DNA of 64,000 bases. It comes from Lithospermum erythrorhizon (Eukaryota > Streptophyta > Magnoliopsida > Boraginales > Boraginaceae). The position numbers and the translations under genes are program-made. The stretch spans positions 62,001 to 126,000 of the forward strand of contig JADFUC010000213.1 in NCBI GenBank assembly GCA_019722365.1, written 5' to 3'. Position 1 is the stretch's first letter, and the number at the start of each line of letters is the position of its first letter. A model generated the notes under the pieces. It was given only the letters and a program-made list of their open reading frames with translations. It did not search any database and was not told the origin of the DNA. Positions 1-13,920 of this stretch are shown here, piece by piece.

Positions 1-3000
1 TTGATTTCGAATTTTGATGCTTGAGTTTTATTTATCGGAAGGGGCAGCACTGGGTTGCTTTGGTGTTGGAAGTTGCTGGTGGTTGTGGGGCGGCGTGAGG
101 AAGATAGGAGATGGGGAAGACAAGGTTTGTGAATATTTTTTGTTAAAAGAGCAAAGTGCACTCCCCATAGCGTATGCATGTATTCGCATGTAAATGCTTG
201 AGGAAGATGACAAAAAATTTGACGGAAAAATCAAATGAAGCCGATTTTTAAAAGTTATGTGATCGATATAGGGCGTTTTTGAAGCATGGGTGATCAAACG
301 GAAACATGGGATAATTATAAGTGATTACTTGCTGATAGGCTAAAATTAAATAAGAAACCTCACAATGCTTGTAGATTTATGAATTTCAATCGAACCCGGG
401 TTAGAAATCAATCACATTTAAAGATTAATTTAGATCGAATCAATATAAGGATAGATTTGTCAAAATATATAAAAAGAAAAAGGAATGAAGCAAGGATGTT
501 AAAGAAGCACGCGAGAGCAATAAAGCATGACAGTATAAACAGAATTTGGGTAGACAGTAAAATAGAGTGATGGTAGCAATAATTGTTGACAGAATTAGAT
601 CTGGTTCTTGGTTGGGTAGCACTGATTGTCATATGAGGGTATAAGTGAAGCATGTTCTTGTCAAACCTTTTTATTGCTGTCAAATCGTTAAAGTATAATT
701 CATTCACCCATAAAGGATACCTTTTGACTATTTAAAAAGAGAAGCTGTGTCAATTTGATCATTCATGTTTCTTCTCAACTTAACAATTTAACAAGAACTA
801 TATATGAATTTTTTATTGCTTATGTTTCTAAACACAGCCACACACAGGGAGGGATACAATTAATATTTTAAGACTAAATTTCATTCTATTTCACGAGATT
901 ATTTTAAATGGAATTTGAATGAGCCTTTTAAATATTTATTTGAATAAGTAACAAAGTGATTTTGGCCAACAATTTCCAATTGCATTTTTTAAGTTATTTG
1001 ACGTTTGACTTGAAAATAGACTCTATGCGAGGATAGGTTAGTCGTATTAAAAATGTAGATATTTTTGGAGGGAAAATAAAGAAGTTCGGTGCTCATGTTA
1101 AAAAGTTCGGGTGCAGAGTGATTTTTTTTTTTCTTTATTTATACGGGTTGATTGAGGGAGGTATGGCTGAGCTAAGATAACAGAAAATTTCACCCTGAAT
1201 ATACATTTGAAATACCAGTAATGGAAGAAATGCTATGGAATGGGTAAGCTACATTTAAAAGAGTCCGGACAGGAGATTCGTAAGATGTCCAGATCGGGTG
1301 AGATAAATTATTTGCTTTTGAATGAAATTTTGGGCATGTAAATCGAAACTGATTGAGTTACTCTTTGATAGGTAGCTCGCCGATTTTGGGAAGTTGATTG
1401 ATGGCCTTTGTTCATAAAATTTAATTACTGCCCGTACCATGGATAATTTTGTAAAAGGCAATAATGGAATAATTTTGTTTGCTAAGAGACCTTAAGTGAT
1501 AATATAAAATAAAAACTTAATGGTTCGATTGTCATTTAAAATAAAGTTGGAGAACCTCAAAAATGCTAATTTTGATTCAATTTGTAAGTCTAAAAATAAT
1601 AGCTAAATTTTTATTTGACTAATCACTTTAAAAACCATTTTGCCCTTTTTCAACAATGGGAATTACTTTCTTTTCGGTCATTTTAATTGAGCACTACCGT
1701 ATATCGGTAATTTTTTTATCTTCAATTTCACTTTAATTATATTATTAAAAAATTTAAAATGTATTATGAAAGTATTTTAAAAGCGACAAATTCAAATATA
1801 TATAAATTTTATATTTTTAGAATAATTAATAATTAATAATTGATAGTCAGTTGATTTAAAAAAAGTCGAATGATAATTAAAGTGGATTGGAGGGTCACAA
1901 TTCTGAGACGAAATTGTAATATAAAATAAGGGCAGCCTTATGATATCTGATTCGTCTTATATATGCTAACTGCGTAGATCATCTTACGTTTGGATATGGC
2001 TACAATTTTAGCGTAACGAGTGAAACTCAACAAGTGACACTACGTATATAGTGGTTTCTTGGCATATGAGAAACAAAATTTGGAAATCACTTAGTAAATC
2101 CACGTAGTGGATGCTTGAAAATCAACATTAGGGACATGGAAACCCAGCATGTGAATCTTTGAAACTACGTAAAGAAAGTATAAAATAGTCATTAAGAGTT
2201 GACCTTTTTTTTTTTTTTTCGGAGGAGAATGTTTTTATAAGGCTATACGTGGATCGAGCCAAGGCACTCTCATATGGAGGCAGGAGATTTGATGTCGTTA
2301 GGGCTGGCGCACATTGAATGTTACAATCAAATCATTTTAATTTGATAAGTCATAGGTAAATCATTTTGTCTTAATTCAATCCTTTTTAAAATAAATTTTC
2401 TTCCATATAAATATTTGATGTGTTATATATAATCGTAGACAATATTACCATAAGAAAGGATAATGATGCAGCAAATGGTGCATATCGAACACATACAATA
2501 TCAATCTATCATAATACAGTTAGTACAGTACTCTTCCTAAGCATTCTTCCAGTACATATGACACCAAATACTCAATAAGGAGTTATTGTACATTAACTAA
2601 AGTTGGCAAAAGCACTTCTTCATCAGTTGATTGCAGCCTAGATCATTGAAGCTTAATGTAGTACAACGACATTACATACAGTTAGCCGCCAATAAATTCA
2701 TAAAATGAATCCAGAAACTTGATACATAAAGGGAGTCACCTTTAGTCTTTAATATGCATATATAACTCATATGAATCATAGTTATGAGAATTGATTGAGG
2801 CTATAGCAACTAATGGGAATAGTCTATCATCATTTATTTTGAAATGTAAATAGAATGAACATGATGAAGGAAATCAAGAAGAAAAGCTTGAGATTCTACC
2901 ATAAATTATCGTCTGAACATGAACGTCGAGTTTTCAATATTCTGATCGTCCGCTACAACTAAACCTTGAGATGTTTCTTTTTTCGTTCATTTACAATATA

Positions 3001-3127
3001 AATTATAGCATAACATTCTTGAAATTTACAATCAAATTGGGTACTGAAAGAAATATGAGAAAGAGACACATTATGTTAGGCCATAATGCACAATCTGAAC
3101 CTCTGAAATTTTTAGAAGACCATGTAT
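1..3127. other. Intergenic, no gene recognised
   Basis: AT-rich DNA with only short chance reading frames. The frames near 28-297 (-) and 408-707 (-) match no family I know and have no neighbouring exons or codon pattern to support them. Part of 1740-1870 resembles short AT-rich stretches seen again near 31120-31290, so it is probably an old dispersed repeat. The lowest few hundred bases before 3127 should hold the 3' untranslated region of the IQD gene that ends at 3128. Confidence 0.6.
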
Positions 3128-6018
3128 CTAAAATGTTGTAATGTATTTAACACGGTTAACTGATTGTATTTTATCAGCACTTCTCCGAGGATTTAGTTTT
3201 TCAGATGCCTCGAATGTCAGCTTACGAGCTTTTGAAGCGACTTTCCCATTTGGAGAAATACTTTTCACATTTGTTTTGGTAGTCGGGGAGGTCAACTTTT
3301 TTCCCACCCTACAATCCTGTTGGCTATGTCCATTTTTGAGGCTTGCTCGAACAGGTACTCGGCTTTCCCAAGGCCTAGCTGCAATCCACCGATCCATCCA
3401 ACTCCAACCCCAGTCTTCTTTTCCATACTCGGAGTTAACCAGTCCAAAGTTTGAGTTTGGTCTCCACTACAAGATACATTCTCAATGAGTACAGATCTTA
3501 AATTGATCTCAAGAAAAGTACTACTGCTTGGTACTCTGGTAGGAAGTGTTACTGTTACCTGATGAGAAAATGCATATGCCAATGCTCGCTCCCGTTTGAC
3601 TGCTGCTTCATCTCTCTGTCGTATCTTAGAATTAATTTCTTCCATTGTTTCTGCACCAGAATCGAACTCAACCTACCAAACATTCACTCTATTAGGCTAA
3701 CAGCCAACTGCTTTAAAGCCTTTGGCATTACTAATCTGAATTCATCGTTATTGAATATAAAAAGCTAATATTGTCTATGTATCAATATACTCTATACCAT
3801 TACAATCTTATACAGATTTTAAGTGTTATTCTGCATCTGATTTAGTCCTACTCCTAACATTTGACCATAAGTTTTGCAACTCTAGCTTTAAACTCCTACT
3901 GGTTGTCATTTGGCTTCAAGAGAAACTATACTTCTATATATCTAGGGACTAGGGTAAATGAGTCATTTGTTGAAAGGCACAAAAAGGATGTATAGGATGG
4001 ACCACAAAGCAGACTATCGAAACAACTATTAGAGATATTATTAAATATTGTTGATAGTATTGTATTGATATATCAACTATTCTAGGTAACTAACAATATA
4101 CTTATTTAATAATATATCAATACAATAATATCAACAATATTTAATAATATCTCTAATAACAACGCTTTCAGTAACTCAACAATAATATTCTTAAAAGTAA
4201 TTTAGCTCTAGAAATGTCTCAACTTATCCATAGCTTGCTTAAACAATGTAAAAGTTAAAACTTCATACCGCTTCCTCTGTTGTTATTCTAATTATTTAGA
4301 GAGACCCGAGAGGTCACTCAAATTAGAACGACACACAAGAACTTTTAGATTAGGATACAAGAAGAGATGTGATAAGAGAAGCAATTCTACCAAGAAAAGC
4401 TAATGTCACATAAGTACTAACTGAACACTGAAATTGATTGAGGTTGAGAAAATCTTGCTGAAATCTAGTTTGAATTTGAGGTCATTCAGTTTCATTTGCA
4501 GGGCCCAGATTCCATGTACATTGCGAATGCATGATAGATTAAGTTCTTAAAGGAAAATAGTTTCAGTAGAAGTACAGAGAGAAACTGAAACTAAGATCTT
4601 AAGGTTTCATCCCTTGCTTCACCTAATGGCCTTCCTTTCGTATCATATCAGATCAGACAAGTAAAATTAGGCAGAAAATAACTAACTGCTCAGACATCTG
4701 AAAGCAGAATAAAGTTCACTGGATATTGGATTTCTTGAACAACAATGAAGATAGACCAGGATTGCTGGTAAATTCGACTTTTTAAAATAAGAAAGGTTAT
4801 ACAACCATATGGTCTTACCTCTTGGTCATGAAGTTTGGCATCAAGAACACTTTGATTCTTCTGCCTGATCCTTCCTTCAGCGGCCATGCTCATTCGGTGA
4901 GCTTCAACCTCAGCCTGAATCTTGCTCCATGAATGGAGATAGCTTAAAGTTGTTGAGGCTTGGCTTTTACCAGAATATCCTTGCATGAGAGTCTGTAACC
5001 TTCGTGTACCTTTTAGACGCCTGAAAGCTTTCCTAGCCTACAACAGGATGAAATACTAACTAAACAGAATTCATGATTCATGCCAATATATATGCCACCA
5101 GATTTTATCATGTTGAGTTTCATCTAAAACTGAGTTTCAATCCTTCCCGGACTAATTATTGCTCTGCACATTATGCACAGAAAAGTTGGAGAAAAGATGG
5201 CGCTGGACGCATAGTAACTACAGCTTTATCGTCATAGAGAAAGACCATGTGAATTGCCATCTATATTTCATTCAAGAAAAGTCTAATACCTTATACGCAC
5301 GAAAAGAAGACTGAATATGAGTTGCAGCTGTATTTTCAATTTGCATCTCATCCATCCTATGAATTTTGGCGAAGAACTTATTTTTGGATTTAGAAGAAAC
5401 TTTTCTGTAACGGCTGGTAAGCATACCACCATTTGGCTTTTTGCAGGTTGATATTTTCTGTTACATAGCATAAGTAAATTGACATCCAATTATGTGCTAA
5501 TATTTCACATGAAAACTTCGAAAGAGAAACTGATATAACTTATATGATGCAGGAAGAGGCTTAAATATGTCAATTATCAAAACTTGGTAGTCAGATTATC
5601 AAGAAACATAAAGTAGAATAATATTTCAGTATCTTCTAACTTTCTAAGTGAACTATGCAATTGTTTCATGAAGTCCATCATCATAAATGTTTTGGGCCAT
5701 TGTTAATCTAATTGTCGAATTTTCTTGTCAAAACAAAAATTTAATCTAAGAACAAGATTCTTTTATTGACATGGGAAACGCAGTTCAATGACAGAAGCTG
5801 ACTTCGGATACTCTAGGAAGTAAAGGGGCATACATACATTTTTACCTTGGAAATAGGTTTGACCGAAGTAAAGCAACATAACAACAGTGGCAGTTTATAG
5901 TTGTGGAAAAGAACTGAGATTTTGACCCTTCGAGACAACATACCTTCAATTTCCTTGGTTTATCACCTTTTTCTTTCTTCAAAATGATCATCTTTTTAAA
6001 CCATTCTCCATTAGCCAT
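3128..6018 (-). CDS. IQD (IQ67-domain) calmodulin-binding protein, 5 exons, 304 aa
   Basis: Plant IQD proteins bind calmodulin and are thought to act as scaffolds at microtubules, membranes or the nucleus. Exons on the minus strand are 5944-6018, 5290-5457, 4819-5037, 3559-3672 and 3128-3466. All junctions are phase 0 with GT..AG introns, giving 304 residues and stop TAG at 3128-3130. The start (MANGEWFKKMII) is the usual short basic leader of the family. The IQ67 domain lies at about residues 66-132, with the IQ motif ATHIQSSFRAYKARKAFRRLKG-like across residues 70-88. The intron falls exactly after FRAYK, the conserved phase-0 intron of this domain. Residues 155-228 hold RDEAAVKRERALAYAFSHQ and then WGWSWMDRWIAARPWESR, both family hallmarks. 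The C-terminus is basic and low in complexity. The length fits the shorter IQD subgroup. The exact paralogue cannot be named. Confidence 0.93.
4022..4163. mobile_element. Foldback (MITE-like) element in IQD intron 3
   Basis: Two inverted arms of about 47 bases, 4027-4073 and 4112-4158, pair with a single mismatch around a short loop. The whole is flanked by the 5-base direct repeat ACAAC at 4022-4026 and 4159-4163, which looks like a target-site duplication. The near-identity of the arms suggests a recent insertion. On RNA it would form a long hairpin, so a young small-RNA precursor is an alternative reading. It sits in the 1146-base third intron of the IQD gene. Confidence 0.75.
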
Positions 6019-6988
6019 GATGTTGCTTTTCTTCTAGACAAAGTAATATCTTCTGTGAAGTTTTCTGTTAGAAAGAACACAGCATCATCTATACAATCTG
6101 AGCTCTAAGTCCTATACTACAACTACAAGTAAAAAACATGAAATTGATCTAGAAACTGAATATTTTGTACTTGAATTACAAACTATGTGCTCCCCAGTTG
6201 AGACGAACGAACTTCTGACAAATGATAATTTTGGTTTGAATCAAAGTTATGTGTATCAACTACAATTTGTTAATTTTGACTACTATTACAAACAAACGAG
6301 ACAATCTTTTAGGATGGACTGGAGTTAGTAATTTATTTGACCACCCTAAACAAACTTATTTATACAATTACTACCCTTCATCTAAATCATCATGTTGCAA
6401 CCATGCAGCCTACTATGTTCTCGGCATTCTAATTAGTAACGGAACCAAAATTTAAGATATACAGTATATTATTACAATTTACAAAACTCGTGTATAATTT
6501 TCAATGCTGAGATGATAAGAACATACAATTTCAAAGAAGACTCTTATAAGATTGTATCATCAAGATCCTTCAAGTCTAACTCATATGGAATATAATTAAT
6601 CAAGAATAAGATAAATTAAACTTAATGCTGTAAAACAGCTAAAAACATAAAATGCAATATATATACACGTACCAACTACAAGAGCTTTTTCCACAAATAA
6701 GTGCTACAAGAACGTTTTTTTGGCAAACTAGAGAAATAGATTGTAAGAAGTAACTAGTTTGGTGGCAATAAGAAATAGTTTGAGTGGATATGAAGAAATA
6801 CTAGTTGAGTACTACAAAGGGAAGTGTGGAAAGCAAAAGGTGTGTGCATTTCTTGATATATTACTTCACAAGAGGAAACTATATTTCTTTATAATGATTG
6901 TCATTCTAAGCAATGATATTCATATCTATGAGGGTGTTTTTGTTAAGCTTATATAACCAAAAAAGTTTGCAAGAATCCAAGCTTTTAT
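6019..6988. other. Upstream region of the IQD gene
   Basis: No coding sequence recognised. The reading frames at 6249-6455 and 6759-6956 (+) are short, match nothing and have no splice partners. This interval should contain the promoter and 5' untranslated region of the minus-strand IQD gene, but I see no convincing TATA box at the expected distance from 6018. Confidence 0.5.
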
Positions 6989-7060
6989 TCCCTCATATAG
7001 TAGCTTATTATCAACTATCCAAAATCCCTCATATAGTAGCTTATTATCAACTATCCAAAA
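6989..7060. repeat. Exact 36-bp tandem duplication
   Basis: Two adjacent identical 36-base units, 6989-7024 and 7025-7060, both starting TCCCTCATATAGTAGC. A third partial start (TCCCTT) follows. Being exact, it is either a very recent duplication or an assembly artefact. Confidence 0.9.
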
Positions 7061-9606
7061 TCCCTTGGGCTCAATAACTCAAGTTAGTTAAGAAATTTTT
7101 TTATGAGTGTTTCAAGGGTTGTCGAATCAGGTTTGGTGCATCTCATCATCTACTAAGATAGTTATGTTATAGTATTACTTTTTATAAAAAATTGTCCAAT
7201 TTTAAATGTTGAAAGGTGATTTTTTAAATTTTGAATTGTAATAAATTTGTGACATATAGTAAATTTTTGGTGAAAATATAACAAAATATAGTATTGTCGA
7301 TGTGCTTTACTATTAGCATGTTAATTTTGATTCAACTTGAAGTTGGGTGTGGTAAAATTTATTGACTATTAAAAATCAAACTCAACAATTTTTATAGGTA
7401 GTAATTTAGATAAGGATGAAAATATTAAAAAATAGTTGTACGTTTGATTGTGTATATGTCAATCAAATTTGTATCTTTCTCTTAATTAAGTTGTATATAT
7501 AACTATTCAACAATTTATGAATTATAAATGAATATCAATAATTTATTTATATATAATATATAAAAAATGTGATTATAAGTAGGTGTAACTCGAATGTGAA
7601 TATGCCGCTATTGTTTGCTACTACGTACTGTTTCCTTTTTGTTTGGTTATTGTCCTCAATCCGTGATGATACATGATATGCCCCAATTACCTACTAACTA
7701 GCTACTAACCAACAAACATTACAGCAAATTAAAACGAGCTTTGATTGATTGAACTCTGAAGGTTGAGAGAATATTATTACCTAACAGAGTAGAGATTAAT
7801 AATATATCTGGTTGTAGATAAGGGAATCTCAATTATGTCTTTGCTTAGCCTTCTTCAATTAATGTCTTATATAACCAACGAATTTCCAAAAAACAACGAA
7901 TCAAAAGTTGGCTTTCGAGAGGAACAAGAGGACCAACCATTGCTATTTTTTTTTGGTAGTGGGTTTACCTTCCTTCCTCATTCTTCATTTGGCAAATGCA
8001 TCTATATGTATTCGGTAAGAGTGCCGACAAAATCTGAAACCGATCGAGGCAGAAGCCAGAATCGAGATCGAAAATAGCAGAAATTTTTAGAACCGATCGG
8101 AACAGATTTAGGTTCGTCGGAGAACGAACTAATTTAGGTTATTTGAAATAACGAACGAATCGAACCGATTTCTAAATTTTGCTGTAGATTTTTCAATTTT
8201 GTTATCATCCTTTTCAAAATCCTTGTAGTATTTGCATGTATATATTTTTAAGAAAGGGGGATTTAGATTTAAGCTTTGTTAATTATTGTATAATGAAATA
8301 AAATATATATATAAATGCTACAAAAGCTAATAATATAGAGTAATACAAAGATATGCAAAAATAGTGGTATTGTATATATTGAATGTGTATGTAAGATTGT
8401 ATAATTAATCTTAAAAGGAGTTCATTGAAATTACATGGATTCGAAATCCACAAGTTTAAAGGCTTAATTTTTGAGTTGAGATGATAATAACAAAAATGTA
8501 CCCAGCTTGAAATTTAACGAGCCGAACGAGAGCCGATAGGAACCGAACCCGATTTAGGTTAGACTGAAGCGACTGAAATAAGTTTGGTTCTAATTTCAGC
8601 CCCAGGCAAGACGAACCGTTAGGACCTAGTATTCGGTGAGGTGGGGCGTGGAGAGCAATCGCCCACAAAATTTTGAAATTTATATTTTTACTATTAAAAA
8701 AAATAAAATTTTACGTTCGTTATTCAAAGAGAAATTATAGTTGTTCGCCTCACAATTTTTTGTATATTTTTATTTCATTTATATAATATTAATTGCCGCT
8801 CCCCATAAAAAAAAATTCTAGTTCACTTGACTATTAATGTATTCCTACTAAAAAGTGGTTTATTGTTTTGTTTCTTTAACCAATACTAACGAGTTGGATC
8901 CTTTTCTTTTACTCGAGTCCAATCCGGATGCTAGTCGAATGGATATCAAGTCGGGTTTTTAGGTCAAGAACCGAGAGAGCATTGGGTTATCCGACCAATT
9001 TATAGATAAAAATGTGTAAAAAGCTATAATAAATAGTTGAGTTTAACCCGATGTCGGTTATATGTGCTATGGTCGGGTAATTAAATGATTGTTTCGATGT
9101 CGAGCAGTACTTTCTACTTAGTCGATTGACCATCAATCGAAACATAAGCTGAGGGTTTAGTTTTCGATCGATGCAGTAGCGATTAGCCTAAATCGGCTTG
9201 CTGATTCGGAGTGCAGCGGTGGGCTTGGATTTTTTGATAATTGATGCGTTTGAGCGTGAAGGCTGGAAATAGAGGCTGCAGATCGCTAAAATGAAAAAAA
9301 TGGTGTTTTTTGACTTCTGCACAAGATAATTTGTCTTTATAAAATTAATCACCCATTCTATATTGCTTTACTAAATTTATACTCTTCTGTTATTTCAATA
9401 GTAGGAAGTGAATAATAGAAAGGCTGCTAAAGTACATACATAAAAGTCAACCCCTAAAATAATAAAAATGATGATTTCAAGTGTGTTTTAAAAAGAAAAT
9501 TTACGGGATCTTGTACACGTACTCTGAGCTATTTCCAGGGCCGAAGTCACTTTTAACTTTTAAGATGTGCTAATGTGATATGTAGTCCAAATATTATATA
9601 TCCCCG
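7061..9606. other. Intergenic, repeat-derived
   Basis: No gene recognised. 7090-7600 is AT-rich and has the look of short dispersed elements also seen at 29560-29780 and 36680-36940. 8030-8170 and 8510-8650 hold GC-richer stretches with repeated GAACCGA and CGAACGA words in both orientations, possibly the ends of a degraded DNA transposon, but I could not fix boundaries. Confidence 0.4.
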
Positions 9607-12165
9607 ATTAATAACGACCGCTTGAGTCGATGCATTGAGTGGTCATTATAATCGAACTGCGAGAATCACCAAAACCGATGGGCGACTTCAGTTTAAAACT
9701 ACTCGTTTCTGCTTCAAAAATATGATTACATATAATATGTTTCCAAAATAATTCTGATTTAAAAATTTAATCCATCGGTGATATCTAACGACCAACTCCT
9801 TATATATACAACATATCCCAAATAAATAAGCCAATGCGGCAGGCTACAAAAGCGTAAATGCTGTACTCAAAATACAAAATGACAACTATGACAAGGATAA
9901 AGTTTGAAAATAAAGTACAACAATCAAAAACAGTGAACCCAGCCAACACATCAAAATCGGGCCTTGAAGTCCTGCGCCACCCGATGCTCACTGGCCACTG
10001 GAGCAACTCTCCAGTCTCACGGCTCAAGCGCGTCGTAACTGGCAAATGAAATGCCGCTAAGCGAAAAGGGTGTAAGCCGTGAAGCTTAGTGAAACTTGCG
10101 CGGTGAAACTTTGCGGCCATGCGCCGCTGACTTATACAACAAATTAACATAGGAGTCAAATACTGGCGTATATATAGATATATAACGAGGACTACTGGCA
10201 GGGACATGTTATATTTTTTAAAAGAAAATTCTCATCATCGCGTGGCATAACTACATAGAATATAGGGTCTCGATAATAAATACAACTCCTTTGAATAAAA
10301 ATCATACGTGTAAAATTGATCACGAGACCCGAGCAAACTATATTTCTGATCATCAATCACTCGTCAACTGAATGAATTCTAATCCACGATGTACATAAGC
10401 TCGGCAAATCCCGATCTGACGCTCTTATACAGTATAAAATTTGGTAACCAATCTTTATGCAGTATAAAGGCGATAACAGCAGCTCTTATCTTTAGAAGTA
10501 TAAAGTTGATAAGCAGCCGCTCTTATACCGAAGGCGATAAACAACGCTCTTATACCGAGGTATAAAGGCTGATAAACAGCAGCTCTTAAAACCCGACTAA
10601 CCCGTGACATACGATTCACAGATTCCTTATCCTAATACTCAAATCACCTCGAGTCATACATAACTCTGACTTAAGTAAGCCTCTCTGATAACCATCTACT
10701 CTACTCCCCGAATAATATCAAGCACTGACATGGAAACATCTCTGCTGATGGTAGAGGTGAAACCTGATAAATGATGAGAACTGAGGAAATACATAAGTGC
10801 CCAAATGAGGCCACAATGCCGACTAGGCCATAATCAATATAAGTTGAGAGTTCAAGCTATTCGCACACCGGCAATCTTCAACGCCCGCGAGAATATAATC
10901 ACGTAATCTATTATCGTGGCTGCAAATGAATCACGCATGGCCATCACAGCGATTACATGTATATCATTCACCACCATGTCATAACACAATGACTTTGTGT
11001 ATATCCTGTTCTCACATAATGTACCCTGATAACATGTTCACTAATTTAAAGTAGAATGCGTAAATTGCCGATGCGATAAGTACTGCCTCTGTATTGCAAA
11101 AACTTCCCGCGGACCATGATGGTGGGCGCCGCACCGATCGGCGCCCTAACGCTCAAAAAGTATAATCAAAACCTACTGCAATACACGCGTTCTAGAAACT
11201 GAGGCTACCCGACTCTTAGTGGAACTATTTCTAAGCGGTCTAAAATGGTAGCCCGGATAAAACAACGGATAAATAATCCCGTCGGACATGTGTCCCGATC
11301 TCCCCGCTAGAATTACATTATTATTTTAACATTACAAATCAACTTATAAGTCATTCTGAATTGTCAGTGATTACTAATTAACAACCTATACTCAAATATC
11401 AATTCTGACTCGACTTGGAATTAACACTTTTTCAACCTAACTCCCTTTAATCGTTTAAATGCCAATTTAACATAAACAACTTCTGATAAGGTCCCCGATT
11501 AAACTCCTACACATTTTAAAGTCTTATAAAAAGTATCACCCCCAAAAAGTCGCTTGAGAAACCTAGAAAAGTCAACTCGACCATAATAACATATCAAGCA
11601 CGACCTCTAATCATGAATTAAGTAAACCCCTTATACGTCATAGCATCCATAACAAACTAAGATCCGTCGTAAAATTGAATTTTGCAAAAAGTCAACCAAA
11701 ATTCAACCCTCAAAAACCAGCAAGCACAGCTATCTTCTTACCTCCAAAATCGTAAAGGGAAAGGCACGTTTAGGGATCCATAATAATCGGCACAAGAGGA
11801 TGCTTTATATGCGGCAAGTGAAGAAATGGAAGAAAAAAAATCTTTCTTTGCTCGAGGAACTTCGGCCAGAAGAACAAAAATGGAGAAGATATTTTGTGAT
11901 TTGTGTTGATAGGATGAAAGGTAAGTTAACTCTTGAGGTCATGAAAAATCGTGAGGGAGTTAGGTAGAAATCACGCCGAATCGAGTTATCGAGCATTAAC
12001 GATCTAACTAACTCGAATTATCCCCGACTATTACTACTAAATTATAAATGTAATATATCTCAAATAATCACAAAATAATATTATAGAAATTATTTACTAT
12101 CTGAATGCACCGTAGGCAGAAAAAATTTTTTCATTTTTTTCTTCGGCGTAAGCCGAGTTATTACA
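9607..12165 (-). mobile_element. Large LTR relic, family A copy 1
   Basis: On the minus strand this begins TGTAATAACTCGG at 12165 and runs to about 9607, ending near GCGGTCGTTATTA. It aligns in order with the plus-strand copy at 58763-60890: the TGTAATAAC(C/T)CG start, a GGTAAGAA segment followed by GTTGACTTTT blocks, tandem TATACCGAGGTATAAAG words, the AAGCTTC-GCCTTACACCCT block and the GCGGTCG end. No gag or pol is recognisable, so it is a solo LTR or a non-autonomous element. The 135-codon minus frame at 9800-10207 is not conserved as protein between copies. Confidence 0.7.
10430..10595. repeat. Degenerate tandem repeat inside family A LTR
   Basis: Four to five imperfect units around GCTCTTATACCGAGGTATAA followed by GGCGATAAACAGCA. 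The same type of array, with different unit copies, occurs at 20855-21125 in copy 2, and a single unit is seen near 59948 in copy 3. It is therefore an expandable segment of this LTR. Confidence 0.75.
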
Positions 12166-12169
12166 TTAA

Positions 12170-12500
12170 TAACACGATCCAAGGTAGAGGTGTGTATGGC
12201 TGGACGAAGCAGGCTCGACCACCCAAAAACCGAATTAGGCCGGTCCTCGGCTCGAGGATTCGAGACCCAGGCTCGCTTAGCGAAATGGCCGGTCCGACCA
12301 CCTTTCGCTAAGGAATTGCTTTGGGCCTGATAGATTTGAGGCCCCGCTGAGGGTTTGGCAGGGCTAACGTTATTCGTTTGAGGGAGTGGTGGGGAGTAAC
12401 GTTTGTGATCTTGTAGATGGAAGATTTATTGTCAAAATTAAGTTTGGCGAAGGCAGACGTATGGATCACGTGGTGAAAATGGATGCGCAGCCATTGTAAC
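12170..12500. mobile_element. hAT-like GC-rich terminal fragment (tentative)
   Basis: A GC-rich stretch with GGCCGGTCC and GGCTCGAGG words in AT-rich surroundings. It resembles the GC-rich ends of the hAT element at 45700-50800 and the stretch at 27960-28210. No transposase, terminal inverted repeat pair or target duplication was found, so the assignment rests on composition and shared words only. Confidence 0.35.
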
Positions 12501-13920
12501 ATGTTAGACTTACGGTAATTTTTATATTATTATTATTCAAATGATTAATTGATTGATACTTATCAAAATATTATAATTTATATATTTTAGAAATTAAATT
12601 TTGTATCAAATAACATATTGTTAAAATAAAAATATTCTTCTTGCTATTACAAGTAATTAGATTGTATGTAAGAAATTATATTAATTATATTATGAAATTT
12701 GTTTAATGGTAAAGTTCTTTTTCAATATATTGATAAGTACCAAATATATTATTATACTAATTATTAAATAATTAAGTGTTGAAGTAAATAAACACTACAA
12801 GAAAATAATTGAAAAATTATGACTACTTATTGATTTGTAATATAATTTCGCCAAAACTAAATAACATGTTTAATTCTACTTAAATCGTACTCCTGAATTT
12901 CTGCTACGCAATGGCGTAATTTTTTTGTTTTAAAATACTTTATCATTAGTATAGAAAATTATATTTTACATTTTGATGTACTTTTTGACTATTTTTGTTA
13001 TTCAATTATCAACCAACCAATTATATAAGTTTCGAATTAATTGTGTTTATATTATCTTTTTGTTATTTTTTATTTTATTTGTCCTCTGTGAATATTTAGA
13101 AAGGCAATTAAAGGAATGAAAGGGAGTAAAAGTTATCCTAATTACTCCATATATGGACAAGCATGAGATACATTAATATGTATTCTTGAAATTATAAAGT
13201 TGTTTAGTATTTATATAGTATACTATTCACAACTTATAAATTTGTTGTGCTTTGAATTCCAAACTCTTGAAGTTGTTCCCGAGCCCTTGAGTTTGTTACA
13301 AACCGTTGAGTTTAATGTTATATAATATTTCTCTTTGATAATATATTTTACAACAATTAAATTTTATTGTCTATGAGGAATGATATATTAATTCATGTTA
13401 TGTTTGTATTCACTAATATTGATATAAATAACTTGCATGATTTAAATAAAGAATAATTTAATCATTTCTTGAAATATTTTTTTTAATTACAAATAGACTA
13501 TATTATTTTATAGAATAATATTAATGCATTTATACTGTTGTTAGACTACGCTGACAACTTTAAGAGGGAGATTAGATTATGGCGAATTATACTTGCCCAA
13601 TTTTTACCCAAATTTATAAATTCTTGTTGATTACCCCGATTAACCTCTTTAATAATTTGTGTGGTGATCCGCGTAGTATACAAAGTCACGTCGAATAGTC
13701 ACTACAAAAATATGATCATCTACGATAGATAAGCAAAATGCTGTTTGATTTATTATGTCAAATATTTAACTCTTGAGAATACACGAATTATCTAAACACG
13801 TTTGGTCAATTTGTCCTTCTCTATTAAGTTGAGCAACTAACTCTCGATCAACCGAATAATCGAATTTACATAATTATTAAGCATAATAACAATAAGGAAG
13901 AAGTTTGAGATAGAAATCTG
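12501..13920. other. AT-rich intergenic DNA
   Basis: Nothing recognisable: strongly AT-rich, no long reading frames, no clear repeats of defined structure. Confidence 0.6.

Noticed and set aside
3141..3488. 115-codon plus-strand frame
   Set aside because: It is antisense to the last IQD exon, whose WGWSWMDRWIAARPWESR motif and splice sites are clear.
3292..3645. Unspliced 117-codon frame as the IQD C-terminus
   Set aside because: It reads through a GT..AG intron (3467-3558). Splicing restores the family's WRPN..WGWSWMDRW motif in the other frame.
9800..10207. 135-codon minus frame
   Set aside because: It lies inside the family A LTR and the matching segment of copy 3 does not keep the protein.
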